44,592 nucleotides of DNA from an uncultured Bacteroidales bacterium (lineage in GTDB: Bacteria; Bacteroidota; Bacteroidia; Bacteroidales; P3), in NCBI GenBank assembly GCA_937876865.1, contig CALEFF010000042.1, positions 1-44,592 of the forward strand, written 5' to 3'. Positions 25,120 to 34,817 of the stretch are shown here, in pieces (within the stretch, counting starts at the first letter, position 1; every line of letters begins with the position of its first letter). The position numbers were made by a program, and so were the translations under genes. The notes under the pieces are model-generated. The model searched no databases. It saw only the letters and a list, made by a program, of their open reading frames with translations, and had not been told where the DNA came from.

Positions 25120-28100
25120 ATGAAAAAATTACTAATGATTTTAGTAATGCTTGTTAGCGTTACTATTGCCTCTGCACAAACAATAGAGGAAGGATTTGAA
25201 GGAACATTTCCGCCTGAGGGTTGGTCTGTTTCCGGTTCTTGGGAGCAAAGTACGGATGCTTCTTATTCAGGCTCTTATGCGGCCTATGTAACCGATCAAG
25301 GTCAAACAGATAGCAGATTGATACTGCCAATCTATCAAATGCAAACAGGAACAGTGATTACCTTTAAGCATTCTTGTGAATATGCTAGTTGGGCTGATGC
25401 TACGGATTTTACAATTGAAGTATCATCTTCTTTGGGAGAAGAAGCTGCTTGGGAAGTTGTAGAGACAATAAACTACCCTTCTGTAAACTACAATTGGGAA
25501 GATAGAATAGTAGAATTTGCTCAATATGCAGGGCAAGAACTCTACATTTGTTTGCACGTAGTTAATGACAATGGAGCAGCAACTTATATAGACAATCTTA
25601 AATTAACTACTATTACATGTCCTGTTGTAGAAAACTTAAACATACACTCAATTACAACAACTTCTGCTGAACTTGTATTTTCAGATATTATGTCTTCTGG
25701 AAACTATACCATAGAAGTAGAACAACTCAATTCAACCTCAGCGGATTCAATACAAATATTCACAGCCTCTGACACAGCTTTCACAATAACAGGCTTAGAA
25801 GCCTCATCAGCATACAAAGTGAGAGTTATGTCTGTTTGTGGAGAAGACGATTTAAGTGAATGGAGCGAAGAAATAACATTTGTAACAGCGTGTACAGATT
25901 TAATAACCGAATTGCCATGGGAATTTGATTTTGAAGGATTATCATATCTTACTTGTTGGACACCATTACAAACTGCAACATATAACTCAGTAGAATATCC
26001 AACTATAAACATTTCCACAGTATCAGGAAACACTCTTATGTTTAGATATGGTAATGGACTTGCAATTGCTCCATTGGTTTCAGAAGATATAAACAATCTA
26101 AGAATAGAATTTGAAGCAGAAAAAAGTTATTATGGTTCAGCCACTCTAATGGTAGGACTTATAAGCGATGAATCAAACATAGAATCATTTATTACAGTAG
26201 ATACAATAGAACTTCAAGATGATGCAAGATTTTTTATAGTAGATTTTGATGAGGTAGAACTAACTGAAAATGCAGATTACCGCATTGCTTTCAAATTTAC
26301 TTGCAATAACGATAGTTATGCAACAGCAAACATTGATAATGTTGTTATAAATACAATTCCATCTTGTCCTTCACCAGAAAAACAAAGCGTAAGAGTATCA
26401 GCAAATGCAACAAACGCCCTTGTTTCTTGGACAGACCTTGATCAAGAACACGAAGCGTGGATTGTTTACTATAAATCAGACGCAGAAACCGAATGGAACA
26501 CGCAAAATGCCACAGAACAAAATGCGTTAATAGAAGGATTAGATCCGCAAACCAACTATTCACTATATGTAATGACAGATTGTGGAACAGAAGACAACAC
26601 AGATAAAACACAAACCATTACATTCACAACTCCACACCTTTCAGCCACAATACCATTCTTTGAAGATTTTGATACAGATGATATAGTCTCTGACATACAC
26701 TTTGTACATGAAGAAGGAAACAATAGATGGATAGTAGGCGATTCAACAGGTTATTCACAAACAACTCAAAACACAGAAGGTCGTTCATTATATATTTCTA
26801 AGGATAGTGCATCTTATAGCTATCAAAACAATAGTTCAACATATACATTTGCATACGTACAAGTAGAATTAAGCGACCCAGAATTAGAATACAACCTTTC
26901 GTTTGATTATAAAGTGCCAGGAGGAGAAAATGGCTTTGATTATTTATCAGTATATTTGATTGATGCAAACCAAACTGTTAATTCAGATTTATATTACAAT
27001 TCTTCAACACCGACACTACTATCTAAAAAGTCTTATGTTGCTGATTGGACAAACTTTTCTTATACATTCCCTCACGAAATGATAGGAACAACAAAGAAAA
27101 TCGTCTTTATGTGGAAAAATGACACATCGGAAGGCTCAAATCCACCTGCTGCGGTTGATAATATTCATATTTTCTCAACAGATTGCATAACTCCACACAC
27201 AATAAGCACAACAGAAATAACTTCAAACTCAACAACGCTAAATTGGGTAGGTACAGCAGATGAGTATATCATTAAATACAAACTTGTCAATGATACAGTT
27301 GTAAACACAGTTACAGTATCTGACACAACTTATACTTTGACAGATTTAGCTCCCGCTTCAAATTATACTTTTACAATTCAGTCTTCTTGCGGAGAATCTT
27401 TATCAGCAATATCCGAACCACAAACATTCAGCACTCTTTGTGGACCTATAACAGATGCGATATGGTTTGAAAACTTTGAAAGTGCACTTTCAAATCCAGC
27501 AGTTGCAAATGAAATTATGAGATGTTGGTCTGTATTGAAAACAGCTTCGTTCTGGAATGGTACTTTCCCAAGAATCTATCACGAAGGATACGCTCCTGCT
27601 GCTCATTCAGGAGCTGTAACAATAGAATTTAAGGGAGCAGAAAACCTTCTTGTGCTTCCTGAATTTGCCGCTGAGGTAAATACATTGCAATTCTCATTCT
27701 ATGCTAACACAACAGCCTCTACTGTTGAAGGAGCAGGAATAATGGAAATTGGTATAATGACTGATGTTGATGATTTAAACTCTTTCATTGTTTTAGATAC
27801 AGTGGCCCCTGTTGGATTCCAAAGAAATGGTTCTCATCTTGTGTCTTTTGATTTCAACTCGTTGGAACAAACAGAAGGAAGAATAGCTATGAGATATACA
27901 AATATGAGTAATCCGGGTGAAAGTTGGAATCTTGACGATTTTCAAGTAAATCCAATACCTGATTGTCCATCTCCTGAAAAATCAAGCGTAGTTGCATCAG
28001 ATATAACAGACTCTCAGGCAACAATTTCTTGGACAGACAACGACCCTACTCACAATGCGTGGTTAGTTTACTACAAACATTTTACTGAATCAACATATAC

Positions 28101-30390
28101 AGAAGTTGCAGCAACACAACAATCAATTACACTTACCAATTTAATTCCTTCATCACAATATTCTGTTTACGTTAAAACAGATTGTCAAACAGAAAACAAC
28201 CTTGACCAAACCACAACAATGACATTTAACACCTTAGCAACACCTGTTACAGATTTTCCATACTATCAAGATTTTGAAGACTTGATTAACAACCCTGCTT
28301 TATTAGTTCTTTCAACAGGAAATGTGAATAATTGGGTAATAGGCAATGCAATAGGAGTAGTATCCGAAGAAGATGATAATTCAACCGTAACATCGTTGTA
28401 TGTTTCTAATGACAACGGAGCATCTTTTGCATATTCAACAAATGCAACATCTCATTCATACGCAGTAATGCCTATTGAATTTGGAGAAGATGCAGAATAT
28501 ACATTAGAATTTGACTATCAAGTTTCAGGAGAACAAATCGGTTATGCAATTTATGACTATTTGAAAGTAGTTTTATGCGATGCAGATTATCAAATACCAA
28601 CATCTGGCGAGCCACAAGGTACAGTTTTATTAAACAATACTGCAAACGTAAACTCTTGGACACATATTTCTATTCCGTTATCTAACGTTTCTTCACAAAC
28701 AAAGCAACTTGTATTCTATTGGAAAAACGATGGAACTTCCGGAACCTATGTTCCTGCCGCAATAGATAATATTTCTATTGTAGGAACAAGCTGTGCAACT
28801 CCAACAGACTTTGCTTGTACAAATACTTCCCCAGAAGAAGTTACAGTAACATGGAATGAAAACAGTCCTTCCACAAGTTGGACAATCTATTATAAAGAAA
28901 CAGAAGATACAGATTACTCTTCTATTGAAGTAACTACAAATCCACATATCTTTACAGAGCTTGAATCTTCAACAGAATATATGATGTATATTGTTGCCAA
29001 CTGTGACGAAAACCAATCATCAGCATCCAATATTATTACATTCTATACAAATTGCGAATCAATAATAACAGAATATCCATACTTTGAAGGATTTGAAACA
29101 GGTCTATTAAACTGTTGGCAAATTGAAAACGTAATAGGAGAAAACGATTGGTACAATACTTCTTCTGTAAATGCAGGAGAAACACTCTATCCTTCACAAG
29201 ACGAAAGAATGATGTTCTATCCTTATAATGCTATGAACTCAGGTAGATTGATTTCACCTGTTTTCGATTTGAGCGAAGTAAACACACCATACTTGAAATT
29301 TGATTATTGGTTAGGACAATACAACGGATTTTCTGAAACCCTAACAGTACAATATCGCACAGAAGAAGACACAACTTGGACAGATTTGATTTCTTACACT
29401 ATTGGAACAAACCAATGGATAACAGATTCAGTTTATTTGAATAGTATATCTCAAACATATCAAATCTCTTTTGTCGGAGTAGGTAATAACGGTTGGGGAA
29501 TCGCCTTAGACGCAGTGAGAGTCTATGATTCAGCAGGCGAAATAGAAGAACCAGAGCCATGCGATGCACCAACTAACCTTTCTGCAAGCAATATAACAGA
29601 AACAACAGCAGAAATCACATGGAATGGCACAGCAACAACCTACGAATTCAAACTAAACGGAGGCGAAGCAGAAACCCTTACAACAACAAGTAAAACATTA
29701 ACAAGCTTAACACCAAACACAGCCTACACAATTGAAGTAAGAGCAATCTGCGAAGAACAAACATCACCTTGGACTTCGACAAACTTCACAACACTTGAAG
29801 AAATAATACCAGAACCAGAAGTAATCTTAGGAGAAGTTAGCACATTAGCAGCAACAAACGTAGGCAACACAAGTGCAACCCTAAACGGAGCCTTAGTAAG
29901 TGCAGGAAACTCAGAAAACTTCACAGTAGGCTTTGCATTAGCAACCGTTGCAGACTTCACACTTGAAGACGCAGAAGTACAAAACATCACAGCAACACTT
30001 GCAGAAGGCACATTCAGCCAAGCAGTAAATGACTTAGTAGAAGGACAAACCTATTTCTTCCGAGCATACATCACAAACGAAGCAGGCACAGCCTACGGAG
30101 CAGTAGAAACCTTCACTTTATCAAGCTTAACTGACGCCATAGCAGGCACAATCACAGCAACAATCTATCCAAACCCTGCACAAGAAAACGCAACAATGGA
30201 AATCATAGGATTAGACCAAGACGCTAAAATAGTAATCAGCGACCTACAAGGCAGAATCCTAAGCCAAGAAGCAATAAGTGCAGGCGAAACACACTACACA
30301 ATAAACGTTAGCAATATGGCAAGCGGTGTTTATTACGTTAAAATAATAACAGAAAAAGCATTTAGTACACAAAAATTGATAGTTGAATAA
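25120..30390 (+). CDS. Giant T9SS-secreted surface protein, jelly-roll and Fn3 repeats
   Basis: A 1756-aa protein with a signal peptide (residues 1-19, cut before QTIEEG) and a type A T9SS sorting domain at the end (about 1675-1756: TIYPNPAQENATMEI, GRILSQ, MASGVYYVKI). Between them six cleaved-adhesin/MAM-like jelly rolls (starting near 20, 258, 509, 773, 1042 and 1311; signatures such as PYFEGFE and PYYQDFED) alternate with fibronectin III domains (near 168, 413, 687, 947, 1223 and 1480), and one more Fn3-like domain follows (about 1567-1665). This is an adhesin-like or cell-surface architecture without a visible catalytic domain. It starts 24 nt after pyrF. The last 270 or so codons favour AAC, TTC and ACA far more than the N-terminal part does. 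A terminator follows at 30412-30449. Confidence 0.9.
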   Translation: MKKLLMILVMLVSVTIASAQTIEEGFEGTFPPEGWSVSGSWEQSTDASYSGSYAAYVTDQGQTDSRLILPIYQMQTGTVITFKHSCEYASWADATDFTIEVSSSLGEEAAWEVVETINYPSVNYNWEDRIVEFAQYAGQELYICLHVVNDNGAATYIDNLKLTTITCPVVENLNIHSITTTSAELVFSDIMSSGNYTIEVEQLNSTSADSIQIFTASDTAFTITGLEASSAYKVRVMSVCGEDDLSEWSEEITFVTACTDLITELPWEFDFEGLSYLTCWTPLQTATYNSVEYPTINISTVSGNTLMFRYGNGLAIAPLVSEDINNLRIEFEAEKSYYGSATLMVGLISDESNIESFITVDTIELQDDARFFIVDFDEVELTENADYRIAFKFTCNNDSYATANIDNVVINTIPSCPSPEKQSVRVSANATNALVSWTDLDQEHEAWIVYYKSDAETEWNTQNATEQNALIEGLDPQTNYSLYVMTDCGTEDNTDKTQTITFTTPHLSATIPFFEDFDTDDIVSDIHFVHEEGNNRWIVGDSTGYSQTTQNTEGRSLYISKDSASYSYQNNSSTYTFAYVQVELSDPELEYNLSFDYKVPGGENGFDYLSVYLIDANQTVNSDLYYNSSTPTLLSKKSYVADWTNFSYTFPHEMIGTTKKIVFMWKNDTSEGSNPPAAVDNIHIFSTDCITPHTISTTEITSNSTTLNWVGTADEYIIKYKLVNDTVVNTVTVSDTTYTLTDLAPASNYTFTIQSSCGESLSAISEPQTFSTLCGPITDAIWFENFESALSNPAVANEIMRCWSVLKTASFWNGTFPRIYHEGYAPAAHSGAVTIEFKGAENLLVLPEFAAEVNTLQFSFYANTTASTVEGAGIMEIGIMTDVDDLNSFIVLDTVAPVGFQRNGSHLVSFDFNSLEQTEGRIAMRYTNMSNPGESWNLDDFQVNPIPDCPSPEKSSVVASDITDSQATISWTDNDPTHNAWLVYYKHFTESTYTEVAATQQSITLTNLIPSSQYSVYVKTDCQTENNLDQTTTMTFNTLATPVTDFPYYQDFEDLINNPALLVLSTGNVNNWVIGNAIGVVSEEDDNSTVTSLYVSNDNGASFAYSTNATSHSYAVMPIEFGEDAEYTLEFDYQVSGEQIGYAIYDYLKVVLCDADYQIPTSGEPQGTVLLNNTANVNSWTHISIPLSNVSSQTKQLVFYWKNDGTSGTYVPAAIDNISIVGTSCATPTDFACTNTSPEEVTVTWNENSPSTSWTIYYKETEDTDYSSIEVTTNPHIFTELESSTEYMMYIVANCDENQSSASNIITFYTNCESIITEYPYFEGFETGLLNCWQIENVIGENDWYNTSSVNAGETLYPSQDERMMFYPYNAMNSGRLISPVFDLSEVNTPYLKFDYWLGQYNGFSETLTVQYRTEEDTTWTDLISYTIGTNQWITDSVYLNSISQTYQISFVGVGNNGWGIALDAVRVYDSAGEIEEPEPCDAPTNLSASNITETTAEITWNGTATTYEFKLNGGEAETLTTTSKTLTSLTPNTAYTIEVRAICEEQTSPWTSTNFTTLEEIIPEPEVILGEVSTLAATNVGNTSATLNGALVSAGNSENFTVGFALATVADFTLEDAEVQNITATLAEGTFSQAVNDLVEGQTYFFRAYITNEAGTAYGAVETFTLSSLTDAIAGTITATIYPNPAQENATMEIIGLDQDAKIVISDLQGRILSQEAISAGETHYTINVSNMASGVYYVKIITEKAFSTQKLIVE

Positions 30391-30411
30391 GATTTAACAA
30401 TCAATAAACCT

Positions 30412-30449
30412 AAAAGAGCGACTCAAACAAAGAGTTGCTCTTTTTTTTC
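30412..30449 (+). terminator. Terminator of the T9SS surface-protein gene
   Basis: A stem AAAGAGCGACTC (30413-30424) pairs with GAGTTGCTCTTT (30432-30443, one G-U pair), has a 7-nt A-rich loop, and is followed by T8. It lies 20 nt after the stop codon. Confidence 0.85.
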
Positions 30450-30519
30450 TTTGTTTTTTTAAATTATTTCTTAGAAAAAAATATTTTTTTCTTTGATTTA
30501 TTTTAATAAAACAAAGAAA
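30449..30519 (-). repeat. 21-bp-periodic intergenic repeat downstream of recO
   Basis: Plus-strand anchors CTTTG, CTTAG, CTTTG and CAAAG start at 30449, 30470, 30491 and 30512, all 21 bp apart, separated by poly-A/T. The order and spacing are the same as in the element at 11307-11402. It fills the gap between the convergent surface-protein and recO genes. On the minus strand the frame reads heptad-like peptide (QRKKYFFLRNNLKKQRK). Confidence 0.7.
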
Positions 30520-30521
30520 AA

Positions 30522-31247
30522 TTATAGTATTGTTGTTAGAATTTTGTGAGATTTTATTGGTTGGTGGTTTGTGATGTGAATGCTGTAAAATATAATTAAG
30601 GCATCTAATAATAGATTGCGTTCTATTTTATTTTTACATATTCTTTGATATTTTTTTTCTTTGCAATTAGAGATTAAACTATGTAATTGAAAAGATAGTT
30701 CTTGGTTGAAGTTTTCTGCTTCTATATTTTCGGAAAATAATCCTAAACTTGGATTAAATGAAACGGCGGTTGAAGAATAGTTATCCATTGGGGCTAAGCC
30801 TAAATGGTCTGCAAATTGAATCATAAAGTAAAGATGAAATTCTGCAAGGTCTTCATCTTTTGAGTTTTTTAAAAGGTGTATTTGATTGAATAGGTAATCA
30901 AATAATTCTTTGTTTGGGTTTGCTTCTTTGAGTGAGAGGTGTATTACTTCGGCAATAAAGAAAGTGAGGGTGTTTTTTATAATGCTGAATCTCAAATCTT
31001 GATTCTCTAAAACCAAAGTAGAATTTTTTATTGTGTCTAATTGGGATTTTAAACTATTGTAGGCTTCAAACTCAATTATGTTTAAGGGTTGGAAGTGTGA
31101 AGTGGGGGTAGGAGAATTTTTTTTCTTGGCTGAGCGAACGATATAGGACTTTAAGCCTGTTTCTTCTGTGTATAATTTACAAATTATGCTTGATTCGGAG
31201 TAGGGAATTGAACTAAGGACAATGGCTTTTGAACAATAAGTTGGCAT
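30522..31247 (-). CDS. recO: DNA repair protein RecO
   Basis: This 241-aa protein has an N-terminal OB fold (KAIVLSSIPYSESSIICKLYTEETGLKSYIVRSAKK) and a helical C-terminal half (LYFMIQFADHLGLAP). RecO works with RecR and RecF to load RecA on SSB-coated single-stranded DNA. The zinc-finger cysteines present in some RecO proteins are absent, as in many Bacteroidetes homologues. It starts 5 nt after the porZ stop and is probably transcribed with it. Confidence 0.92.
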   Translation of the reverse strand: MPTYCSKAIVLSSIPYSESSIICKLYTEETGLKSYIVRSAKKKNSPTPTSHFQPLNIIEFEAYNSLKSQLDTIKNSTLVLENQDLRFSIIKNTLTFFIAEVIHLSLKEANPNKELFDYLFNQIHLLKNSKDEDLAEFHLYFMIQFADHLGLAPMDNYSSTAVSFNPSLGLFSENIEAENFNQELSFQLHSLISNCKEKKYQRICKNKIERNLLLDALIIFYSIHITNHQPIKSHKILTTIL

Positions 31248-31252
31248 TTTCT

Positions 31253-33601
31253 TTATCTTATGATAAGCACTTTACCGCTTGCTGTTTTCTTTCCTTCCTC
31301 TGCTGAGGAGAATATTAAATAAACTCCTGATGCAACGTCTTCTCCGTTGAAGTTTTTGCCGTCCCAAACTGCTTGTCCACCTATTGATTTGATGTGAGCA
31401 ACGCTATTGCCCGATATGTCTGTGATTCTTACGTCTGAATCGCTAACAAATCCTTTTATTGCAATTGTTCCGCTGTGATGAGGACGAAGTGGATTAGGGT
31501 AAGCAATAAGTTTTCCGGTTTCTTCTGCTCCTTTTATTGATTCTGCTTTGTATGAGATTAGCCCTCTATCGGTTCCAATAAATACTTCGCCCGTTGTGCC
31601 ATTTTGTGCCATGCTTATGATACGGTTAGAAATGAGTGGGCTGTTTTCTGCTGTGAAATGATAGATTTGTTCGCCGCCTGTTGAGGATAAAACATAGATT
31701 CCGTTTCTTTCTGTGCCAACCCATTTTCTGTTTCCTCCATCAATCATTATGCAAGTGATGTTTTCAAAGTTTAAAAGATATTGTGCAATTCCGTTTTCTT
31801 GATAAATGATGTTGTTGCATTCGGTATTTGAGTGTAAACCATCGCTTGTTTCAAATATATTTTCTATTCCGTATGCTACTTTTATTCCTTTATCGGTTCC
31901 AATCCATATTTCTCCGTCCATATCTTGCACTACACAGTTTACCTTTGTGCTTTCGTCTAAGGCTCCTTTATTTGGGTCAAGCAAAATTTTGTTTCCCTCA
32001 TTGTTTATTACTAATATCTTATTGTTACTTGTCCAAAGAAATTTATAATGATACAATTTATCTAAACACATTCCTAAGATTTCATTTTCTCCTATAAGGG
32101 AATATGTCTCAAATCCACCCCATTCGTTGTGATAATTTAAGAAACAAAATCCGTTTTCTACCATTGAGTTTGCTATTAGTAGGTTTCCTGATTCGTCATA
32201 TTGCACTGAGGCGATTCTATAACAATAAGGGTGTCGTTGAATTACGCTATCTGTGTTTGAAGAATTGTATACGTTAATTATTTTATTGTCTTTGATTTCT
32301 ATTACTCCATTCCACCAAGATGAAGCCATAAGATGAGAAGGATTATTTGGGTCTATTGTAACGTTAAGTAAGTCTTTGATTGTGTCTTGTCCTTCAACTT
32401 CCGAAAGAGATTGCCACCACCAACCGTCAAATGTGTAAATATCGGCAGCTAATCCATGAGGTGCGTTTTGAATTGTTTTTCCTCCTGGTGCAATGTATAT
32501 CTTTCCATCTTCCGATGCAGCAATAGTATATATATGATTGCTTTTTGGTCCATCAGGAAAGTGTTCGCTTTTATTGTGTGTACCATTTCTGTAATCTTTT
32601 AAACGAATTAGTCCTTTTGTTTGATGAGCGAGCCAAAGATCTTGTGAATCTATTATTGCATCATTAATATCTAAATGAATACCATGCACAGGATTCCATT
32701 CATCACTAAGATGATAAATTTCTCCTCCATTGACTAAATTATTTACATCATAGATATTTAAACTTCTATATGCTATTTTGATTAACTTTCCTTCACTTAG
32801 TCTTAGGCTTTTTATGTATTCGTTTTCAAATATCTTATTCCATTCCTCTCCGTCAAAGGTAAATGCATCGCAAAAGGTTGTTTGTGCAATTGGAAGCGTG
32901 ATTAGAATTTTTCCATTACCAAGAGAAAGTAAGTTTGTGATTTCTAAATTATCTTTTCCTTGGTTTGCTATGTTTGGAACCTTTTTCCATGTTTGACTTG
33001 CAGCAAGTGCAGTGCTGTTTTTAGGAGCATATAAAAGTCCATTAACGGTTGCAGCAAATATTGATGTGTCATTTATAGTTACTGCATTGACTTCTATCTT
33101 TGAACTATTTTCTCCCACATAATAAGTGTCGTAAATTTCTTTTCTTTTAAGGTCTAAGACCACTATGCCAAAGCCACAAGAAAGATATGCTTTTGAATCG
33201 TTGAAGTAAATAGAATTTATCTCTTTGCTTCCTTCAATACTTCTAATTCTAATGTCAGAAATGTTGTAAACTTTGCCTTCTTGAACAATGTCTATGTTTG
33301 AATTTTCGTATGTAACTATTGTTGTTTTTGTTACAGGGTCGTAAGATGTTAAGATAACTCCTGCATCTGACAATCCATTTACTTTGGAAAATCTTTCGCA
33401 TTCATTAGTTAATGGGTTGTAGTAAAAAAGAGAGGATTCGGAACCAACTAATATTGTATTATCTGTTTTGTTTAACGAATTTGTTGAATAATAAGAAAGG
33501 TGATCTCTCCATTGTCCTAAGACGGAATTACTATATTGAGCTTTTATATTTAGAAGACAACTTAAAAATATAAAAAATAAGAAGAATCTGTGCTTTATCA
33601 T
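31253..33601 (-). CDS. porZ: PorZ-like T9SS beta-propeller protein
   Basis: This 782-aa protein has a signal peptide (cut before Q22), two-component-regulator-type beta-propeller blades (repeats such as GSESSLFYYNPLTNECERFSKVNGL, WIGTDKGIKVAYG, VFIGTDRGLISYK) and a C-terminal FlgD-like/T9SS-type domain (about 700-782, ITDISGNSVAHI, GEDVASGVYLIF). It matches PorZ of Porphyromonas gingivalis in size and layout. PorZ is a surface component of the T9SS attachment complex that presents anionic LPS to the sortase PorU. It fits the two T9SS-tailed proteins in this window. Confidence 0.88.
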   Translation of the reverse strand: MIKHRFFLFFIFLSCLLNIKAQYSNSVLGQWRDHLSYYSTNSLNKTDNTILVGSESSLFYYNPLTNECERFSKVNGLSDAGVILTSYDPVTKTTIVTYENSNIDIVQEGKVYNISDIRIRSIEGSKEINSIYFNDSKAYLSCGFGIVVLDLKRKEIYDTYYVGENSSKIEVNAVTINDTSIFAATVNGLLYAPKNSTALAASQTWKKVPNIANQGKDNLEITNLLSLGNGKILITLPIAQTTFCDAFTFDGEEWNKIFENEYIKSLRLSEGKLIKIAYRSLNIYDVNNLVNGGEIYHLSDEWNPVHGIHLDINDAIIDSQDLWLAHQTKGLIRLKDYRNGTHNKSEHFPDGPKSNHIYTIAASEDGKIYIAPGGKTIQNAPHGLAADIYTFDGWWWQSLSEVEGQDTIKDLLNVTIDPNNPSHLMASSWWNGVIEIKDNKIINVYNSSNTDSVIQRHPYCYRIASVQYDESGNLLIANSMVENGFCFLNYHNEWGGFETYSLIGENEILGMCLDKLYHYKFLWTSNNKILVINNEGNKILLDPNKGALDESTKVNCVVQDMDGEIWIGTDKGIKVAYGIENIFETSDGLHSNTECNNIIYQENGIAQYLLNFENITCIMIDGGNRKWVGTERNGIYVLSSTGGEQIYHFTAENSPLISNRIISMAQNGTTGEVFIGTDRGLISYKAESIKGAEETGKLIAYPNPLRPHHSGTIAIKGFVSDSDVRITDISGNSVAHIKSIGGQAVWDGKNFNGEDVASGVYLIFSSAEEGKKTASGKVLIIR

Positions 33602-33671
33602 TTTTGTTTTATTGTTTATATTTTTAGAAAACGACAGATTCTTCCTTATTATTATATTGCGAATTATTTTA

Positions 33672-34742
33672 TTAACTTACGGCTTCTTTCAATCTTTCTG
33701 CATTTTCAGCAAGTTGAAGTGCGTCTAACACATCTTGAATGTCGCCATCCATAAATACAGGTAAGTTATACATTGTCCAATTTATGCGATGGTCGGTTAC
33801 TCTCGATTGAGGGTAATTGTAAGTCCTAATTTTAGCTGAACGGTCTCCTGTAGAAACCATAGTTTTTCTTTTAGATGATATTTCTTCTAAGTATTTGTTG
33901 TATTCCAATTCAAATAAACGTGAACGTAATACTACTAAGGCTTTGTCAAAGTTTTTGATTTGCGATTTTTGATCTTGACAAGAAACTACTATTCCTGTTG
34001 GAATGTGTGTTAAACGAATAGCTGAATAAGTTGTATTTACCGATTGACCTCCTGGACCTGAGGAACAGAATGTGTCTTTTCTAATATCGCTCATCTTCAA
34101 ATCAACATCAAATTCTTCAGCTTCTGGTAAAACTACAACCGATGCGGCAGATGTGTGTACTCTTCCTTGTGTTTCAGTTTGCGGAACTCTTTGTACACGG
34201 TGTACTCCTGATTCATATTTCATTTGTCCATAGACTCCTTCTCCCGAAACGTTCAATACAACTTCTTTATAGCCACCTACGGTTCCTTCTGTAAAGTCCA
34301 CAACTTCTACTTTCCAGCCTTTCTTTTCAAAGAACTTGGTGTACATTCTATAAAGGTCGCCTGCAAAAATACTTGCTTCGTCTCCACCTGTTCCTGCACG
34401 GATTTCAAAGATTGCATTCTTTCCATCTTGTGGGTCAGAAGGGATTAGCATTAAACGAATTTCATCTTCCATTGTATCTTTCTTAGATGTTAATTCGCTT
34501 AATTCTTCTTTTGCCATATCTCTAAACTCTTCGTCTTTTTCGTTGTTTAGTACAAATTTGGCATTATCTATATTTTCCAATACATTCTTATATTCCTTGT
34601 ATGCAGCTATGATTGGCTGTAAATCTTTATAGTCTTTGCTCAACTTGACGTAATGTTTCATGTCGTTCATTACCTCAGGATCATTCATTTGTTTCTCTAT
34701 TTCAAGGAACTTTTCGTTGATTGCTTCTAATTTCTCTAACAT
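33672..34742 (-). CDS. prfA: Peptide chain release factor 1
   Basis: This 356-aa RF1 has the GGQ catalytic motif at residues 231-233 (CSSGPGGQSVNTTYSAIR) and the PxT stop-codon-recognition motif as PQT at 187-189 (HRVQRVPQTETQGRVHTS), which marks it as the UAA/UAG-reading factor rather than RF2. It is separated from porZ by 70 nt and may share its transcript. Its promoter region faces the DUF4837 gene. Confidence 0.97.
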   Translation of the reverse strand: MLEKLEAINEKFLEIEKQMNDPEVMNDMKHYVKLSKDYKDLQPIIAAYKEYKNVLENIDNAKFVLNNEKDEEFRDMAKEELSELTSKKDTMEDEIRLMLIPSDPQDGKNAIFEIRAGTGGDEASIFAGDLYRMYTKFFEKKGWKVEVVDFTEGTVGGYKEVVLNVSGEGVYGQMKYESGVHRVQRVPQTETQGRVHTSAASVVVLPEAEEFDVDLKMSDIRKDTFCSSGPGGQSVNTTYSAIRLTHIPTGIVVSCQDQKSQIKNFDKALVVLRSRLFELEYNKYLEEISSKRKTMVSTGDRSAKIRTYNYPQSRVTDHRINWTMYNLPVFMDGDIQDVLDALQLAENAERLKEAVS

Positions 34743-34761
34743 AAAAAATATTTTTAAGGTG

Positions 34762-34790
34762 CAAAGTTACGAAAGAAATTGTTAATTTTG
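34762..34790. promoter_or_regulatory. Divergent -7 elements of prfA and the DUF4837 gene
   Basis: CAAAGTTA at 34762-34769 is TAACTTTG on the minus strand (toward prfA). TAATTTTG at 34783-34790 is on the plus strand (toward the lipoprotein gene). They lie 13 nt apart, so the two RNA polymerases would overlap. No strong -33 element is seen for either. Confidence 0.5.
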
Positions 34791-34817
34791 CAGTCAATTA
34801 AACAAATAATTTGACTA

